64,000 bases of DNA from Natronococcus sp. CG52 (GTDB lineage: Archaea; Halobacteriota; Halobacteria; Halobacteriales; Natrialbaceae), in contig NZ_CP099391.1 in NCBI RefSeq assembly GCF_023913515.1, positions 62,001 to 126,000 on the forward strand. Reading direction: 5' to 3'. The first letter of the stretch is position 1. Each line of letters begins with the position of its first letter. Below the pieces are notes generated by a model. That model saw only the letters and a program-made list of their open reading frames with translations. It ran no database searches and was not told the origin of the DNA. Shown here in pieces: positions 16,279-24,858 of this stretch. The position numbers and the translations under genes were made by a program.

Positions 16279-18060
16279 CTACAGTTCCTCGAACTCGAGT
16301 TCGCCGGCGCGAAGCGCCGCCAGCGTCTCCGGCAGGTCGTCGATCGGCAACCGCTTCTGGCCGGTCGAGTCGCGCTCTCGGACCGTAACTGACCGCTCGT
16401 CGGCCTCCACGGTCTCGTAGTCGACCGTCACGCAGAACGGCGTGCCGACCTCGTCCTGGCGACGGTAGCGTCGGCCGATGTTGCCCGAGTCGTCGTACGT
16501 CACGGCGAGCCCTTCGGCGCGAAGCGCCGCGGCGATGTCGCGGGCCTCGGCCTCGAGCTCGTCGTCGCTCTGCAGCGGGAAGACGCCGACGAAGGTGGGT
16601 GCGACCTCCGGATCGAGGTCGAGGTAGGTTCGTTCCTCGCCGTCGACCTCGTCCTCGCTGTAGGCGTGGTGCAGGACGGTGTAGACTAATCGGTCCACCC
16701 CGAAGGAGGGTTCGACGACGTGCGGCGTGATGTGTTCGCCCGCCTCGGTCTGCTCCTCGACCGCGAAACCGGCCTTCTCGACGGGTAGCCCGTGGCTCTC
16801 GCCCTCGAGGACGATCTCGACCGACTCACCCTCGAACGCCGACCGATCGCGGCTCGCCAGCTCCTCGAGCTTCCGTACGACGGCCTGTGCGTCGCCGCCG
16901 AACTCCGGACCCAGGTAGCTCATGTCGGGATCGACCGTCGCGCGTTCGACCGTCTGTGGCTCGTCGTACTGCTTGAAGACGGTGAATCGGTCGTCGGAGT
17001 GCTCCTGGTGTTTCGAGAGGTCGTAGTCGCTCCGGTAGGCGAAGCCGGCCATCTCGATCCAGTTGCCGTCGATCTCGCTCTCGGCGTCCCAGCAGTCCGC
17101 GGCGTAGTGGGCCCGTTCGCCGGAGAGGTGCTGACGGAACCGGAACCGTTCCATGTCGACGCCGACTGCGTCGTACCACGGCTTGGCGACGCCGAGGAAG
17201 TACGCGACCCACGGACTGCCGATGACTCCCTCGTCGACGGCGTCACCGATCGTCATCCGGATCTCCTCGCCGTCCTCTTTGTTCTGCTCGCTCGCAGAGT
17301 AGAGCGTCACCTCGACGTCTTCGACGCGCTCGAGCGGCGGTTCGTCCGCCTCGGGGTCGATAAAGTACTCGAGTTCGGCCTGCGTGAACTCGCGGGTCCG
17401 AATAATGGAGCGGCGCGGGCTGATCTCGTTGCGGTAGGCCCGGCCGATCTGGGTGACGCCGAAGGGAAGCTGATTGCGCGCGTACTCCTTGAGGCGGGGG
17501 AACTCGACGAAGATGCCCTGGGCCGTCTCCGGGCGCAGGTAGCCGGGATCCGAGTCGCCGGGACCGATGTTCGTCGCGAACATGAGGTTGAACGCCTCGA
17601 CGGCCTGACCCGCGAGTCCGGCACCGCAGGAGGGACAGACGAGTTCGTACTCCGCGATGACGTCCTCGACCTCCGGGATCGGAAGGCTCTCGGCGTCCTC
17701 GTACTCGGTCTCGTCCTCGACGACGTGGTCCGCGCGGTGGCTCTCGCCGCAGTCCGGACACTCGACGAGCATGTCGTCGAAGCCGTCGAGGTGGCCCGAC
17801 GCCTCGAAGACGGGTTCGGGCATGATCGTCGGCGCGTCGATCTCCATGTTCCCCTCCGCGACGGCGAAGCGGTCGCGCCAGGCGTCCTCGACGTTGCCCT
17901 TCAGCGCGGCGCCCTGCGGACCGAAGGTGTAGAAGCCGCCGACGCCGCCGTAGGCGCCGGAGGACTGGAAGAAGTAGCCCCGCCGCTTGGCCAGTTCGAC
18001 CAGTTTCTCGCTCGTCGATTCGTCCGTCTCGTCGACGTTCGTCTGCTGTTGTTCACTCAT
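16279..18060 (-). CDS. glyS: Glycine--tRNA ligase, archaeal/eukaryal alpha2 type
   Basis: Charges tRNA-Gly. 593 residues, normal for the homodimeric class II enzyme. Seen: N-terminal LAKRRGYFFQSSGAYGGVGGFYTFGPQGAALK, zinc-ribbon pairs CPDCGESH (about 100) and CPSCGAG (about 140), class II motif 2 in RSIIRTREFTQAELEYFIDP, motif 3 in EPSFGVDRLVYTVLHH (about 455), and a C-terminal anticodon-binding domain (VAPTFVGVFPLQSDDELEAEARDIAAAL). The start overlaps the end of the upstream CBS-domain gene by 8 bases, so the two are translationally coupled. Confidence 0.96.
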   Translation of the reverse strand: MSEQQQTNVDETDESTSEKLVELAKRRGYFFQSSGAYGGVGGFYTFGPQGAALKGNVEDAWRDRFAVAEGNMEIDAPTIMPEPVFEASGHLDGFDDMLVECPDCGESHRADHVVEDETEYEDAESLPIPEVEDVIAEYELVCPSCGAGLAGQAVEAFNLMFATNIGPGDSDPGYLRPETAQGIFVEFPRLKEYARNQLPFGVTQIGRAYRNEISPRRSIIRTREFTQAELEYFIDPEADEPPLERVEDVEVTLYSASEQNKEDGEEIRMTIGDAVDEGVIGSPWVAYFLGVAKPWYDAVGVDMERFRFRQHLSGERAHYAADCWDAESEIDGNWIEMAGFAYRSDYDLSKHQEHSDDRFTVFKQYDEPQTVERATVDPDMSYLGPEFGGDAQAVVRKLEELASRDRSAFEGESVEIVLEGESHGLPVEKAGFAVEEQTEAGEHITPHVVEPSFGVDRLVYTVLHHAYSEDEVDGEERTYLDLDPEVAPTFVGVFPLQSDDELEAEARDIAAALRAEGLAVTYDDSGNIGRRYRRQDEVGTPFCVTVDYETVEADERSVTVRERDSTGQKRLPIDDLPETLAALRAGELEFEEL

Positions 18061-18904
18061 AGAGTGCCTCCAGAAGATCGACGTCGCGGGCGATGCCGAC
18101 GAGTTGCTCGCCTGAGACCATCGGGATCTGTTCGATGTCGTTGCTGATCATCAGCTGTGCGGTTTTCTGGACCGATCGCTCGGCCGAAACCGTCACCACG
18201 TCGTCGCTCATGAACTCGCGAACCGGGCCGTTCGGGATCTCGATGTCCCGCGTCGGCAGGTAGCGGCTCCCGACGCCCTTGACGCCCTCCCACGACCACT
18301 CGGAGTCCTGGTCGGGGAAGTTGTCGCCGGTCTCCTCCTCGCCCTCGACGATGCGGGCGACCTCGATGATGTCGACCTCGGTAAGCACGCCGCTCATTCG
18401 GCCGTCGTCGTCCAGTGCAACCGTGTAGGGGACGTTCGCGTAGTAGAGTTCGCGCTCCGCGACGGGCAGGGGCGCGCCCTCGTAGGTCGTATTCACGTCC
18501 TCGCTCGCGTGCGAGCCGACGGCGGCGTCGGTCTCCTGGTCTCCCGCCGCGATCGCGTGGATCACGTCGGTCACGGTGACGATCCCTTCGAACTCTCCAT
18601 CGACGACCGGTACACGACGTGCGCTTTCGTCGACCATCAGCCGCGCGACCTCCTCGAGCGTGGTCTCGGCCGTCGTCGTCGGGACCTCCTCCATCAGCAT
18701 GACGAGCTGGTCCTCGTCCGGCTGCTCGATCAGCGCGTCCCGGGAAACCAGTCCTCTGTACTCGAGCCCGTCGTCCGTCTCCGTGACGACCGGGACGGAC
18801 GAGAACGACTGTTCCTGCAGGTACTCGAGGACGTCCTCGCGAGTACCCGGAAGTTCGACGGTTACCACGTTCTCCCGCGGCGTCATCGCGTCGACTACGT
18901 TCAT
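18053..18904 (-). CDS. CBS-domain protein (two CBS pairs)
   Basis: 283 residues from the ATG at 18904; the longer upstream frame is rejected because a TATA element sits 28 bases before this ATG. Four CBS motifs are seen: VVDAMTPRENVVTVELPGTREDVL (first), SARRVPVVDGEFEGIVTVTDVIHAI (second), a divergent middle one (YTVALDDDGRMSGVLTEVDIIEV) and VREFMSDDVVTVSAERSVQKTAQLM...QIPMVSGEQLVGIARDVDLL (fourth). CBS pairs bind adenine nucleotides and act as energy or SAM sensors. Its stop overlaps the glyS start by 8 bases, linking it to glycyl-tRNA synthetase expression. Confidence 0.88.
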   Translation of the reverse strand: MNVVDAMTPRENVVTVELPGTREDVLEYLQEQSFSSVPVVTETDDGLEYRGLVSRDALIEQPDEDQLVMLMEEVPTTTAETTLEEVARLMVDESARRVPVVDGEFEGIVTVTDVIHAIAAGDQETDAAVGSHASEDVNTTYEGAPLPVAERELYYANVPYTVALDDDGRMSGVLTEVDIIEVARIVEGEEETGDNFPDQDSEWSWEGVKGVGSRYLPTRDIEIPNGPVREFMSDDVVTVSAERSVQKTAQLMISNDIEQIPMVSGEQLVGIARDVDLLEALYE

Positions 18905-18929
18905 ATTCCCACGGTACGGCCAAAATAAG

Positions 18930-18935
18930 TATAAA
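18930..18935 (-). promoter_or_regulatory. TATA element of the CBS-glyS operon
   Basis: TTTATA on the minus strand, centred 28 bases before the ATG at 18904. This fixes the CBS start and predicts a leaderless bicistronic mRNA carrying glyS. Confidence 0.6.
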
Positions 18936-19010
18936 CCCAGTGTTTCACGCGCTTCCCCGTCTGTTCCGTTTTCCGAGCAGTCGCGAAACCGGATGTTCCG
19001 ATTCGACGCG

Positions 19011-19018
19011 TTTATATG
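19011..19018 (+). promoter_or_regulatory. TATA element of the 53-residue protein
   Basis: TTTATATG centred 27 bases before the ATG at 19041; predicts a leaderless transcript divergent from the CBS-glyS operon. Confidence 0.6.
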
Positions 19019-19040
19019 TGGGTGGTATTGACATACGTAC

Positions 19041-19202
19041 ATGGTGTTAGACACTCACACTGTCTCCTCCGAGGATACGGTCGTCGGCTCGATCGACGCG
19101 ACCGAGTCGAGCGACGAGTTCATCATCGCGGACATCGCCGTCGACGACGCGTGGCTCTCGATGCGGGCCGACGACGCGCCGACGCTTCCGGCGATGCGGT
19201 GA
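19041..19202 (+). CDS. Small haloarchaeal protein (DUF7556-like), 53 aa
   Basis: A 53-residue acidic protein beginning MVLDTHTVSSEDTVVGS and ending DAPTLPAMR; the middle EFIIADIAVDDAWLSM looks like one beta-hairpin. From memory it matches the short haloarchaeal family DUF7556; no function known. A TATA element 27 bases before the ATG strongly supports expression. It is divergent from the CBS-glyS operon with 137 bases between starts. Confidence 0.75.
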   Translation: MVLDTHTVSSEDTVVGSIDATESSDEFIIADIAVDDAWLSMRADDAPTLPAMR

Positions 19203-19319
19203 GTCCCGCCTCCTGGAGACGTTCGCTGCGAGTGCGCCCCAGCGGAACGAATTCGCGCGAGTGATCGGTTCCCCGCGCATCGTACACTATTTGATTCTCA
19301 GGCGCCTGAGTCGCGATAG

Positions 19320-19838
19320 ATGGTTGGTCCGCGCCCTCGAGACGACCCTGGACGGGACGCGAGTAACGGACGCCGAAGCGAAACGGATACGTCCCGGTAT
19401 ACGACCGCGACCTTCCTTTCGGCGCTCATTCCGGCGGCGGTCGCCCGGCGGGTCGTCCGGGTTTCTATCGAGACCGACCGGGACGTCTACGACCGCGACG
19501 ACCCCGTCGAGATCACCGTCGACTTCAAGAACCCGCTGCCGGTTCCCGTCAACGTTCCGACGCCCGAACAGCGCCGCTGGGGGTGGACGATCGACGGCCG
19601 ACTCGAGGCCAGCGACGAACGACGGTACACCCGTGACCGCCCGTCCTCGTTCGACTTCGGCGGCGGCGAACGAAAACGAACGTCGTTCACCTGGAACGGT
19701 CGGTTCGAACGCGTCCGCGACGGGGCGCACCGCGAGTCCGTGCTTCCTGACCCCGGCGAGTACGAGATTCGCGTCTTCGTCGCGACACACGAGGGTGCCT
19801 TCGAGCCTAGCGACTCCACGACGATTACGATTCGGTAG
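19320..19838 (+). CDS. Haloarchaeal hypothetical protein, beta-sandwich (BsuPI-like)
   Basis: 172 residues. From about residue 46 (VRVSIETDRDVYDRDDPVEI) it reads as an Ig-like beta-sandwich similar in plan to BsuPI intracellular proteinase inhibitor domains: VDFKNPLPVPVNVPTPEQRRWGW, then FTWNGRF and a last strand pair PGEYEIRVFVATH...STTITIR. The first ~40 residues are basic and unlike the rest, so the true start may be further in, for example the GTG near 19455. No signal peptide. Function unknown. Confidence 0.65.
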   Translation: MVGPRPRDDPGRDASNGRRSETDTSRYTTATFLSALIPAAVARRVVRVSIETDRDVYDRDDPVEITVDFKNPLPVPVNVPTPEQRRWGWTIDGRLEASDERRYTRDRPSSFDFGGGERKRTSFTWNGRFERVRDGAHRESVLPDPGEYEIRVFVATHEGAFEPSDSTTITIR

Positions 19839-19908
19839 CGGACGAACTGCGGTCAGCGGAAAACGAGAACTGCTCTCCGTCCGGTCACGCCGAAATCGCC
19901 TTACCGAG

Positions 19909-20064
19909 TTATCCCGTGAGGAACCCGCCCGCGGGAATCTGCGTATCCGGACGCCCGTCCTCGCCCCCCTGTACGCCCGAGAACCGCGGGGAGTGATCGA
20001 TCGTGCGCCGTACCTTCGCGGTGATGCCGATCGCCGTCGTCAGAACTGACATAATCTTACTCAT
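19909..20064 (-). CDS. Candidate 51-residue microprotein with leaderless promoter
   Basis: ATG at 20064, TAA at 19909-19911. The product starts MSKIMSVLTTAIGITAKVRR, a short amphipathic or weakly hydrophobic helix with basic end, and continues as a polar Gly/Asp/Pro-rich tail ending in GGFLTG. Its third codon positions are mostly G/C like real local genes. A TATA-like CTTAAA on the minus strand (20091-20096) is centred 29 bases upstream, the leaderless spacing. No family recognised. A peptide precursor or small membrane-associated regulator are both possible; I do not assign one. Confidence 0.5.
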   Translation of the reverse strand: MSKIMSVLTTAIGITAKVRRTIDHSPRFSGVQGGEDGRPDTQIPAGGFLTG

Positions 20065-20090
20065 GTACGAGTTAATAATGGCGTCAGTGG

Positions 20091-20096
20091 TTTAAG
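20091..20096 (-). promoter_or_regulatory. TATA-like element of the 51-residue microprotein
   Basis: Minus-strand CCTTAAACC lies about 29 bases before the ATG at 20064, as expected for a leaderless haloarchaeal gene. Confidence 0.4.
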
Positions 20097-20306
20097 GCTT
20101 TTTGCGGTTATTGACCGTGTTGTATAATCGCTATCAACGATATTAGTGAACCACTCACAACGTGATAGAATATCAGTAAACGGGATAGTGCCGTCCGAGT
20201 GACGTTCGACGTCCCGTGAATCGGTGCTCGACATCGATCCCGCCCGACGGTCGATCGTTGACGCCCCAGAAACCGCGAAAATCAGCGATTCGTCCGTTTC
20301 GACTCG

Positions 20307-21647
20307 CTATCGGTGGAGGTGACAGGCCGCGAAGTGGGTGTCGGTCCCGTACTCCGGTTCGATCTCGTAGGCGGGCTGTTCCGTCGCACAGATGCTCCGC
20401 CGGGCGAACGACTCGAGCAAGCGTTCGCGCGCCTCGTCCCAGTCCTCCTGGTACTGTTCGTCCTCGTCGCGCCGCTGCTTGCGACCGGTGGCGATGAGGC
20501 CGATTGCCTCCTCGACGATCGCTCCCGCCTCGCCCTCGGGAACCGTGCCGCCGAAGAACTCGAGGCGGAGTTCCTCGGCCGTCATCGGTTCGAACGTTCG
20601 TCGCTTGACCGCGCGCATGAACGCCCGGGTCTGGTCCCACTTCTCCTCGGTCAACTCGTACTCGTCGGGCGCGATCAGACGCGGACACCGGGTGCGGAAC
20701 CGACAGCCCGAGGGCGGGTTGACCGGGCTCGGAACCTCTCCCTCGAGGACGCCGCGTGCGTCACTCTTTCGCGGATCGGGAACGGGAATCGACTCGAGCA
20801 GCGCCTTCGTGTAGGGGTGCTGTGGGTTCTCGAAGAGCTCTTCCTTGTCGGCGAGTTCGACGATGTTCCCGAGGTACATCACCGCGACGCGGTCGGAGAT
20901 GTGCCGGATCACCGAGAGGTCGTGGGCGATGAAGAGGTAGGTGAGTCCGAACTCGTCCTGTAACTTCTCCATCGTGTTTAGCACCTGCGCCTGGATGGAG
21001 ACGTCCAGTGCGGAGACGGGTTCGTCACAGACGATGAAGTCCGGATTGACCGATAGCGCACGCGCGAGGTTGACCCGCTGGCGCTGCCCGCCGGAGAAGG
21101 CGTGGGGATGTCGGTTGTAGTGGTGGGGGTCCAGTCCGACCTTCTCGAGCAGTTCTTTCGCCCGCGACTCTCGACCCTCGTCGTCTAACATGCTGTGGGC
21201 GCGCATCGGCTCCTCGATGATCTGGCCGACCTTCATCCGCGGGTCGAGCGACGCCTGCGGATCCTGGAAGATCATCTGGATCTCGGAGCGCTTCCGGCGA
21301 AGTTCCTCGCCGCTCAGCGTCGCGAGGTCGTCGCCTTTGAAGTTGATGGTCCCCTCGGTGGGCTCGAGGAGCCGGAGGATCGTCCGTCCGAGCGTACTCT
21401 TTCCACAGCCGGACTCGCCGACGAGTCCGAGGGTCTCGCCGCGCCGGATGTCGAAGCTCACGTCGTCGACCGCCTTGACGCGCTGTTGTCCGACGCTGAT
21501 CGGCGGGAACTGGCTGGAATCGAACGAGACGCCGCTCAGCAGACCCGAGTCCTGGGTGAAGTACTTCTTCAGCCCGTCGACCTCGACCAACGACTCGCCG
21601 TAGGCGATGTCCTCGCCGCTCATCTCGGAGCCGAGCGGACTACTCAC
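20307..21647 (-). CDS. dppF: Oligopeptide/dipeptide ABC transporter ATP-binding protein (DppF/OppF)
   Basis: Second ATPase of the peptide importer. Walker [10 protein letters not shown], signature [14 protein letters not shown], Walker [13 protein letters not shown], and the oligopeptide-family C-terminal Cys-containing segment [14 protein letters not shown]. After this it carries an unusually long tail (about 110 residues, charged, ending [27 protein letters not shown]) that holds the common second C...H motif. The start is chosen as GTG at 21647, since GGAGGTGAG lies just upstream within the end of dppD; it overlaps the dppD stop by 8 bases. An ATG at 21623 is the alternative. Last gene of the operon. 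Confidence 0.92.
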   Translation of the reverse strand: MSSPLGSEMSGEDIAYGESLVEVDGLKKYFTQDSGLLSGVSFDSSQFPPISVGQQRVKAVDDVSFDIRRGETLGLVGESGCGKSTLGRTILRLLEPTEGTINFKGDDLATLSGEELRRKRSEIQMIFQDPQASLDPRMKVGQIIEEPMRAHSMLDDEGRESRAKELLEKVGLDPHHYNRHPHAFSGGQRQRVNLARALSVNPDFIVCDEPVSALDVSIQAQVLNTMEKLQDEFGLTYLFIAHDLSVIRHISDRVAVMYLGNIVELADKEELFENPQHPYTKALLESIPVPDPRKSDARGVLEGEVPSPVNPPSGCRFRTRCPRLIAPDEYELTEEKWDQTRAFMRAVKRRTFEPMTAEELRLEFFGGTVPEGEAGAIVEEAIGLIATGRKQRRDEDEQYQEDWDEARERLLESFARRSICATEQPAYEIEPEYGTDTHFAACHLHR

Positions 21648-22758
21648 TCTCCTCACCTCCGCTCGGCGTGCCCGCGGTCATCTGCGGCTCCTTCTCGAGC
21701 GGAACGCTCTCGTCGTAGCCGACGTCGAAGACGTCGTGCTTGACGCAGGCCGCGTTGTGGGGGTGGTCGTCCGCTCGATCGACCTCCCTGTTCTCGGGAT
21801 GGACTCGCTGACAGACCTCCCTGGCGTCCGGACAGCGCGGGTGGAACCGACAGCCGGAGGGCGGCGAGATCGCCTCGGGCATCACGCCCTCGATCGGCTC
21901 GAGTTCGCCGACGGTCTTGTCCGGACGCGGCATCGAGTTCAGCAGCGCCTCCGTGTAGGGGTGCTTGGTGTCGTGGAACAGTTCGTCCACCGGCGCCTGC
22001 TCGATGATCTCCCCGAGGTACATCACGTTCACCCGGTCAGCGATCTCCGCGACGACGCCCATATCGTGGGTAACCCAGATGAAGCTCGTGTTGTACTTTT
22101 CCTGGAGATCGTCGACGAGGTCGATGATCTGGCCCTCGACGGTGACGTCGAGCGCCGTCGTCGGCTCGTCGGCGATGATGAGGTTCGGTTCGCAGGCCAG
22201 CGCCATCGCGATGAGCACTCGCTGGCGCATCCCGCCCGAGAACTGGTGGGGATACTCCTCGTAGCGCTCCTCGGGGTCGGGAATGCCGACCTCCCGGAGC
22301 ATAGTGATCGCCTCCGTCCGGGCGTCCTTCCCCGAGAGGTCGCGGTTGAGTTCGATGAACTCCCGGAGCTGTCCCCCGACGGTAAACACCGGGTTGAGCG
22401 TCTCCATCGGGTCCTGAAAGATGACGGCGATCTCGTTGCCCCGAATGCGGGTTCGAATCTCCTCGTCCGAGAGCGTGTCGTCGCGCTTCCGGAGCTCGCC
22501 GTCGGGACCTTCCTCGAGACCGAAGATGGTCTCGCCCTTGTAGGTGATTTCGCCGCCGACGATCTCGCCGGGACTCTCGACGAGCCGGAGCAGACTCATC
22601 GAGGCGACGCTCTTGCCGGCACCGCTCTCTCCGACGAGTCCGACGATCTCGCCCTCGTGAACGTCGAAGGAGATCCCGTCGACTGCGCGTACTGTACCGG
22701 CGTCCGTAAAGAACTGCGTCTTAAGGTTCTCGACGCGGAGTAGTGGTTCAGAACTCAT
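21640..22758 (-). CDS. dppD: Oligopeptide/dipeptide ABC transporter ATP-binding protein (DppD/OppD)
   Basis: 372 residues. Walker [10 protein letters not shown] (about 40-48), signature [16 protein letters not shown], Walker [13 protein letters not shown] and the family C-terminal [15 protein letters not shown] with a later [12 protein letters not shown]. Pairs with DppF as a heterodimeric ATPase. It starts 2 bases after the dppC stop and overlaps dppF, so it is in the middle of a tightly packed operon. A GGAGG in its last codons serves as ribosome-binding site for dppF. Confidence 0.94.
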   Translation of the reverse strand: MSSEPLLRVENLKTQFFTDAGTVRAVDGISFDVHEGEIVGLVGESGAGKSVASMSLLRLVESPGEIVGGEITYKGETIFGLEEGPDGELRKRDDTLSDEEIRTRIRGNEIAVIFQDPMETLNPVFTVGGQLREFIELNRDLSGKDARTEAITMLREVGIPDPEERYEEYPHQFSGGMRQRVLIAMALACEPNLIIADEPTTALDVTVEGQIIDLVDDLQEKYNTSFIWVTHDMGVVAEIADRVNVMYLGEIIEQAPVDELFHDTKHPYTEALLNSMPRPDKTVGELEPIEGVMPEAISPPSGCRFHPRCPDAREVCQRVHPENREVDRADDHPHNAACVKHDVFDVGYDESVPLEKEPQMTAGTPSGGEESE

Positions 22759-22760
22759 TG

Positions 22761-23756
22761 TTAGTCGTTAATTCGTGGGTCGAGTGCGTCCTGTAAGCCG
22801 TCGCCGAAGAGGTTGAAGCCCATGATGGTGATCATGATCGCCAGTCCGGGCCAGATAGAGAGCCAGACGTTCGAGTGCATGTAGCCGTGAGAGGTCTGGA
22901 GCATCGCACCCCAGTCCGGGGTGGGCGGCTGGGCGCCGAAACCGAGGAACGAGAGCCCGGCAACGATGAGTATCGTCACGCCGATCTGGAGCGTCGCGTA
23001 CACGAGCACCGGCGCGAAGCTGTTCGGGATGACGTGGCGCAGAATGATATTGCGATCTTTCACCCCGGCGGCTCGGGCCGCTTCGATATAATCCATCTCG
23101 CGGACGGACAGCACCTCGCTGCGGATGATCCGCGCGAACACCGGGATGAAGGCGATTCCGACGCCGACGATCGCGAACCGGACGTCCGGGCTCCCGCCGC
23201 TGACGAAGACCGTGAAGACGATGATGAGGATCAGCGGGGGGATCGCGTACACCGTCTCGATGGCTCGCATCAGGACGTCGTCGACCCAGCCGCCGTAGTA
23301 GCCGGCGACCGCGCCGATGGCCGTGCCGCCGACCAGTCCGAGGAAGGTCGCGGCGAGCCCGACGCTGACCGAAACCTGCGCACCGTAGATGATCCGGGTG
23401 AAGTAGTCCCGTCCGTTCGGATCGGTTCCCAGTGGGTGTGAGAGCGATCCGTCGGCGTGGAACACCGGGGGCTGGTTCGTTTCGGCTTCGCCGGGCGCCG
23501 GCAGCCGTTCCGGATGCTCCAGGATGGGGAGCGCCTCGGCGATCGCAAAGTCCGAGACCGTATCGAACGTGATTCGGGAGAGGTTGCTGTCGATGATAGT
23601 GAAGGCCGTAATGGCCAGCACGAACGAGATGACGTACAGTCCCCAGCGTGCGGTCGTATCCCGTTTGATCTTCCCGAGGGTGTTTCTCCACCCCGTCTGG
23701 GTCTCTTTGGTAGCCGGTTCGGTTCCGCTTTCGACCTGTGTTTCACCTACAGCCAT
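22761..23756 (-). CDS. dppC: Oligopeptide/dipeptide ABC transporter permease (DppC)
   Basis: 331 residues, N-terminal cytoplasmic segment then six membrane helices. Family hallmarks: LGTDPNGRDYFTRIIYGAQVS (about 120-140) at the start of the permease domain and the EAA motif IEAARAAGVKDRNIILRHVIPN (about 225-246) that contacts the ATPases; C-terminal FGAQPPTPDWGAML and NLFGDGLQDALDPR. It begins 2 bases after dppB and ends 2 bases before dppD. Confidence 0.95.
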   Translation of the reverse strand: MAVGETQVESGTEPATKETQTGWRNTLGKIKRDTTARWGLYVISFVLAITAFTIIDSNLSRITFDTVSDFAIAEALPILEHPERLPAPGEAETNQPPVFHADGSLSHPLGTDPNGRDYFTRIIYGAQVSVSVGLAATFLGLVGGTAIGAVAGYYGGWVDDVLMRAIETVYAIPPLILIIVFTVFVSGGSPDVRFAIVGVGIAFIPVFARIIRSEVLSVREMDYIEAARAAGVKDRNIILRHVIPNSFAPVLVYATLQIGVTILIVAGLSFLGFGAQPPTPDWGAMLQTSHGYMHSNVWLSIWPGLAIMITIMGFNLFGDGLQDALDPRIND

Positions 23757-23758
23757 CG

Positions 23759-24757
23759 TTACTCAGCCTCGCCGTACGTGACGCGCGGATCGATGTACGC
23801 GTACGCGATATCTGTGATAATGACGCCGATAACGAACATTGTTGCAATAACCATCGTGATGCCCATGATAAGCTGGTAGTCCAGCTGGATGATCGCCTCG
23901 TAGAACAACCGTCCGAGTCCGTTGATGTTGAAGACGAACTCGGTGAGGACGGCGCCGCCGAGCGCCGTCGACAGGTTGAGTCCGACGATCGTGATGATCG
24001 GCAACTGGGCGACCTGAAACGCGTGCTTTCGGAGGATCGTTCGCTCGGGCACGCCGTACGCCCGGGCGAGCTTGACGTACTCGCCCTGTAACGACTCGAT
24101 CATCTGGGTGCGTTCGACGCGCATTAGCGTCGCCATCTGCAGCGTTCCCAGCGCGACCATCGGCAACAGCAGGTATCGGATAGTCTGGTAGAAGTGCTCG
24201 AGGTAGCCGCTGTGGCCGTAGACCTCCGGCGACCACCACGGGTAGACGAGCCCCGCCGACGGGAGCCAGCCGAGCTGGACGGCGAAGATCAGGATCAACA
24301 TGATTCCGATCCAGAACGACGGCGTGCTCACGCCGATCAGCGCGATGATCCGGGAGACGTGATCGAACGGCTCGTTGCGCCGCTTCGCGGCGAGGATTCC
24401 CAGCGGGATCGAGGTGATGAGCGCGAACACGTACGCCGATAGGATGAGCAGCAGCGTCGGTCCGATTCGACTGGCGATCAGCTCCGAGACGGACCGATTT
24501 CGGTGGAAGCTGTAGCCCATATCTCCCTGTACCAGTCCCGCCATATAGTCGAGGTACCGTTCGTGAAGCGGCCTATCGAGGCCGTACTGTGCCTCAATTC
24601 GCTCGATCTGTTCCGGAGTGACCTCCTGGCCTTGTACCATGAGTCTGACCGGATCCCCCGGTGTCAGGTTCGCGAGGATGAATGTAAGGATAGAGATACC
24701 GATCAGGACCGGGATTGCTTGGATGAATCGATAGGTTGTGTAGCGAAGTAGTCCCAT
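23759..24757 (-). CDS. dppB: Oligopeptide/dipeptide ABC transporter permease (DppB)
   Basis: 332 residues, six membrane helices. N-terminus YTTYRFIQAIPVLIGISILTF, then the conserved LTPGDPVRLMV and YGLDRPLHERYLDY segments, and the EAA motif VKLARAYGVPERTILRKHAFQV (about 215-236). Partner of DppC in the membrane channel. It follows the substrate-binding gene after about 100 bases that include a hairpin with a T-run. Confidence 0.95.
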   Translation of the reverse strand: MGLLRYTTYRFIQAIPVLIGISILTFILANLTPGDPVRLMVQGQEVTPEQIERIEAQYGLDRPLHERYLDYMAGLVQGDMGYSFHRNRSVSELIASRIGPTLLLILSAYVFALITSIPLGILAAKRRNEPFDHVSRIIALIGVSTPSFWIGIMLILIFAVQLGWLPSAGLVYPWWSPEVYGHSGYLEHFYQTIRYLLLPMVALGTLQMATLMRVERTQMIESLQGEYVKLARAYGVPERTILRKHAFQVAQLPIITIVGLNLSTALGGAVLTEFVFNINGLGRLFYEAIIQLDYQLIMGITMVIATMFVIGVIITDIAYAYIDPRVTYGEAE

Positions 24758-24842
24758 ATCTTGGACTGTATTCGGATTATTCTTCGTGATTATTTAGTTC
24801 CTTCTTTGCTCTCCCGCGTAAGCGAGGAGGAAAACGATGCGC

Positions 24843-24858
24843 CGCGCGCTGACGCGCG
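24843..24858 (-). terminator. Perfect hairpin directly after the dppA stop
   Basis: CGCGCG-TCAG-CGCGCG on the minus strand, a 6-bp stem with a 4-base loop abutting the dppA stop, followed about 8 bases later by TTTT. In transporter operons such a structure often keeps the substrate-binding mRNA more abundant than the permease mRNA by partial termination or stabilisation; here it is inference. Confidence 0.45.

Larger units (their letters stand above)
19839..20306. other. Convergent AT-rich gap with one small gene candidate
   Basis: Between a rightward and a leftward gene end. The stretch 20050-20180 is clearly AT-richer than the surroundings. It holds the 51-codon leftward frame described at 19909-20064 with its promoter; otherwise I see nothing. 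Confidence 0.6.

Noticed and set aside
19261-20049. 262-codon plus-strand frame overlapping the beta-sandwich gene
   Set aside because: Basic, repetitive composition; the frame at 19320-19838 gives a folded-looking acidic protein.
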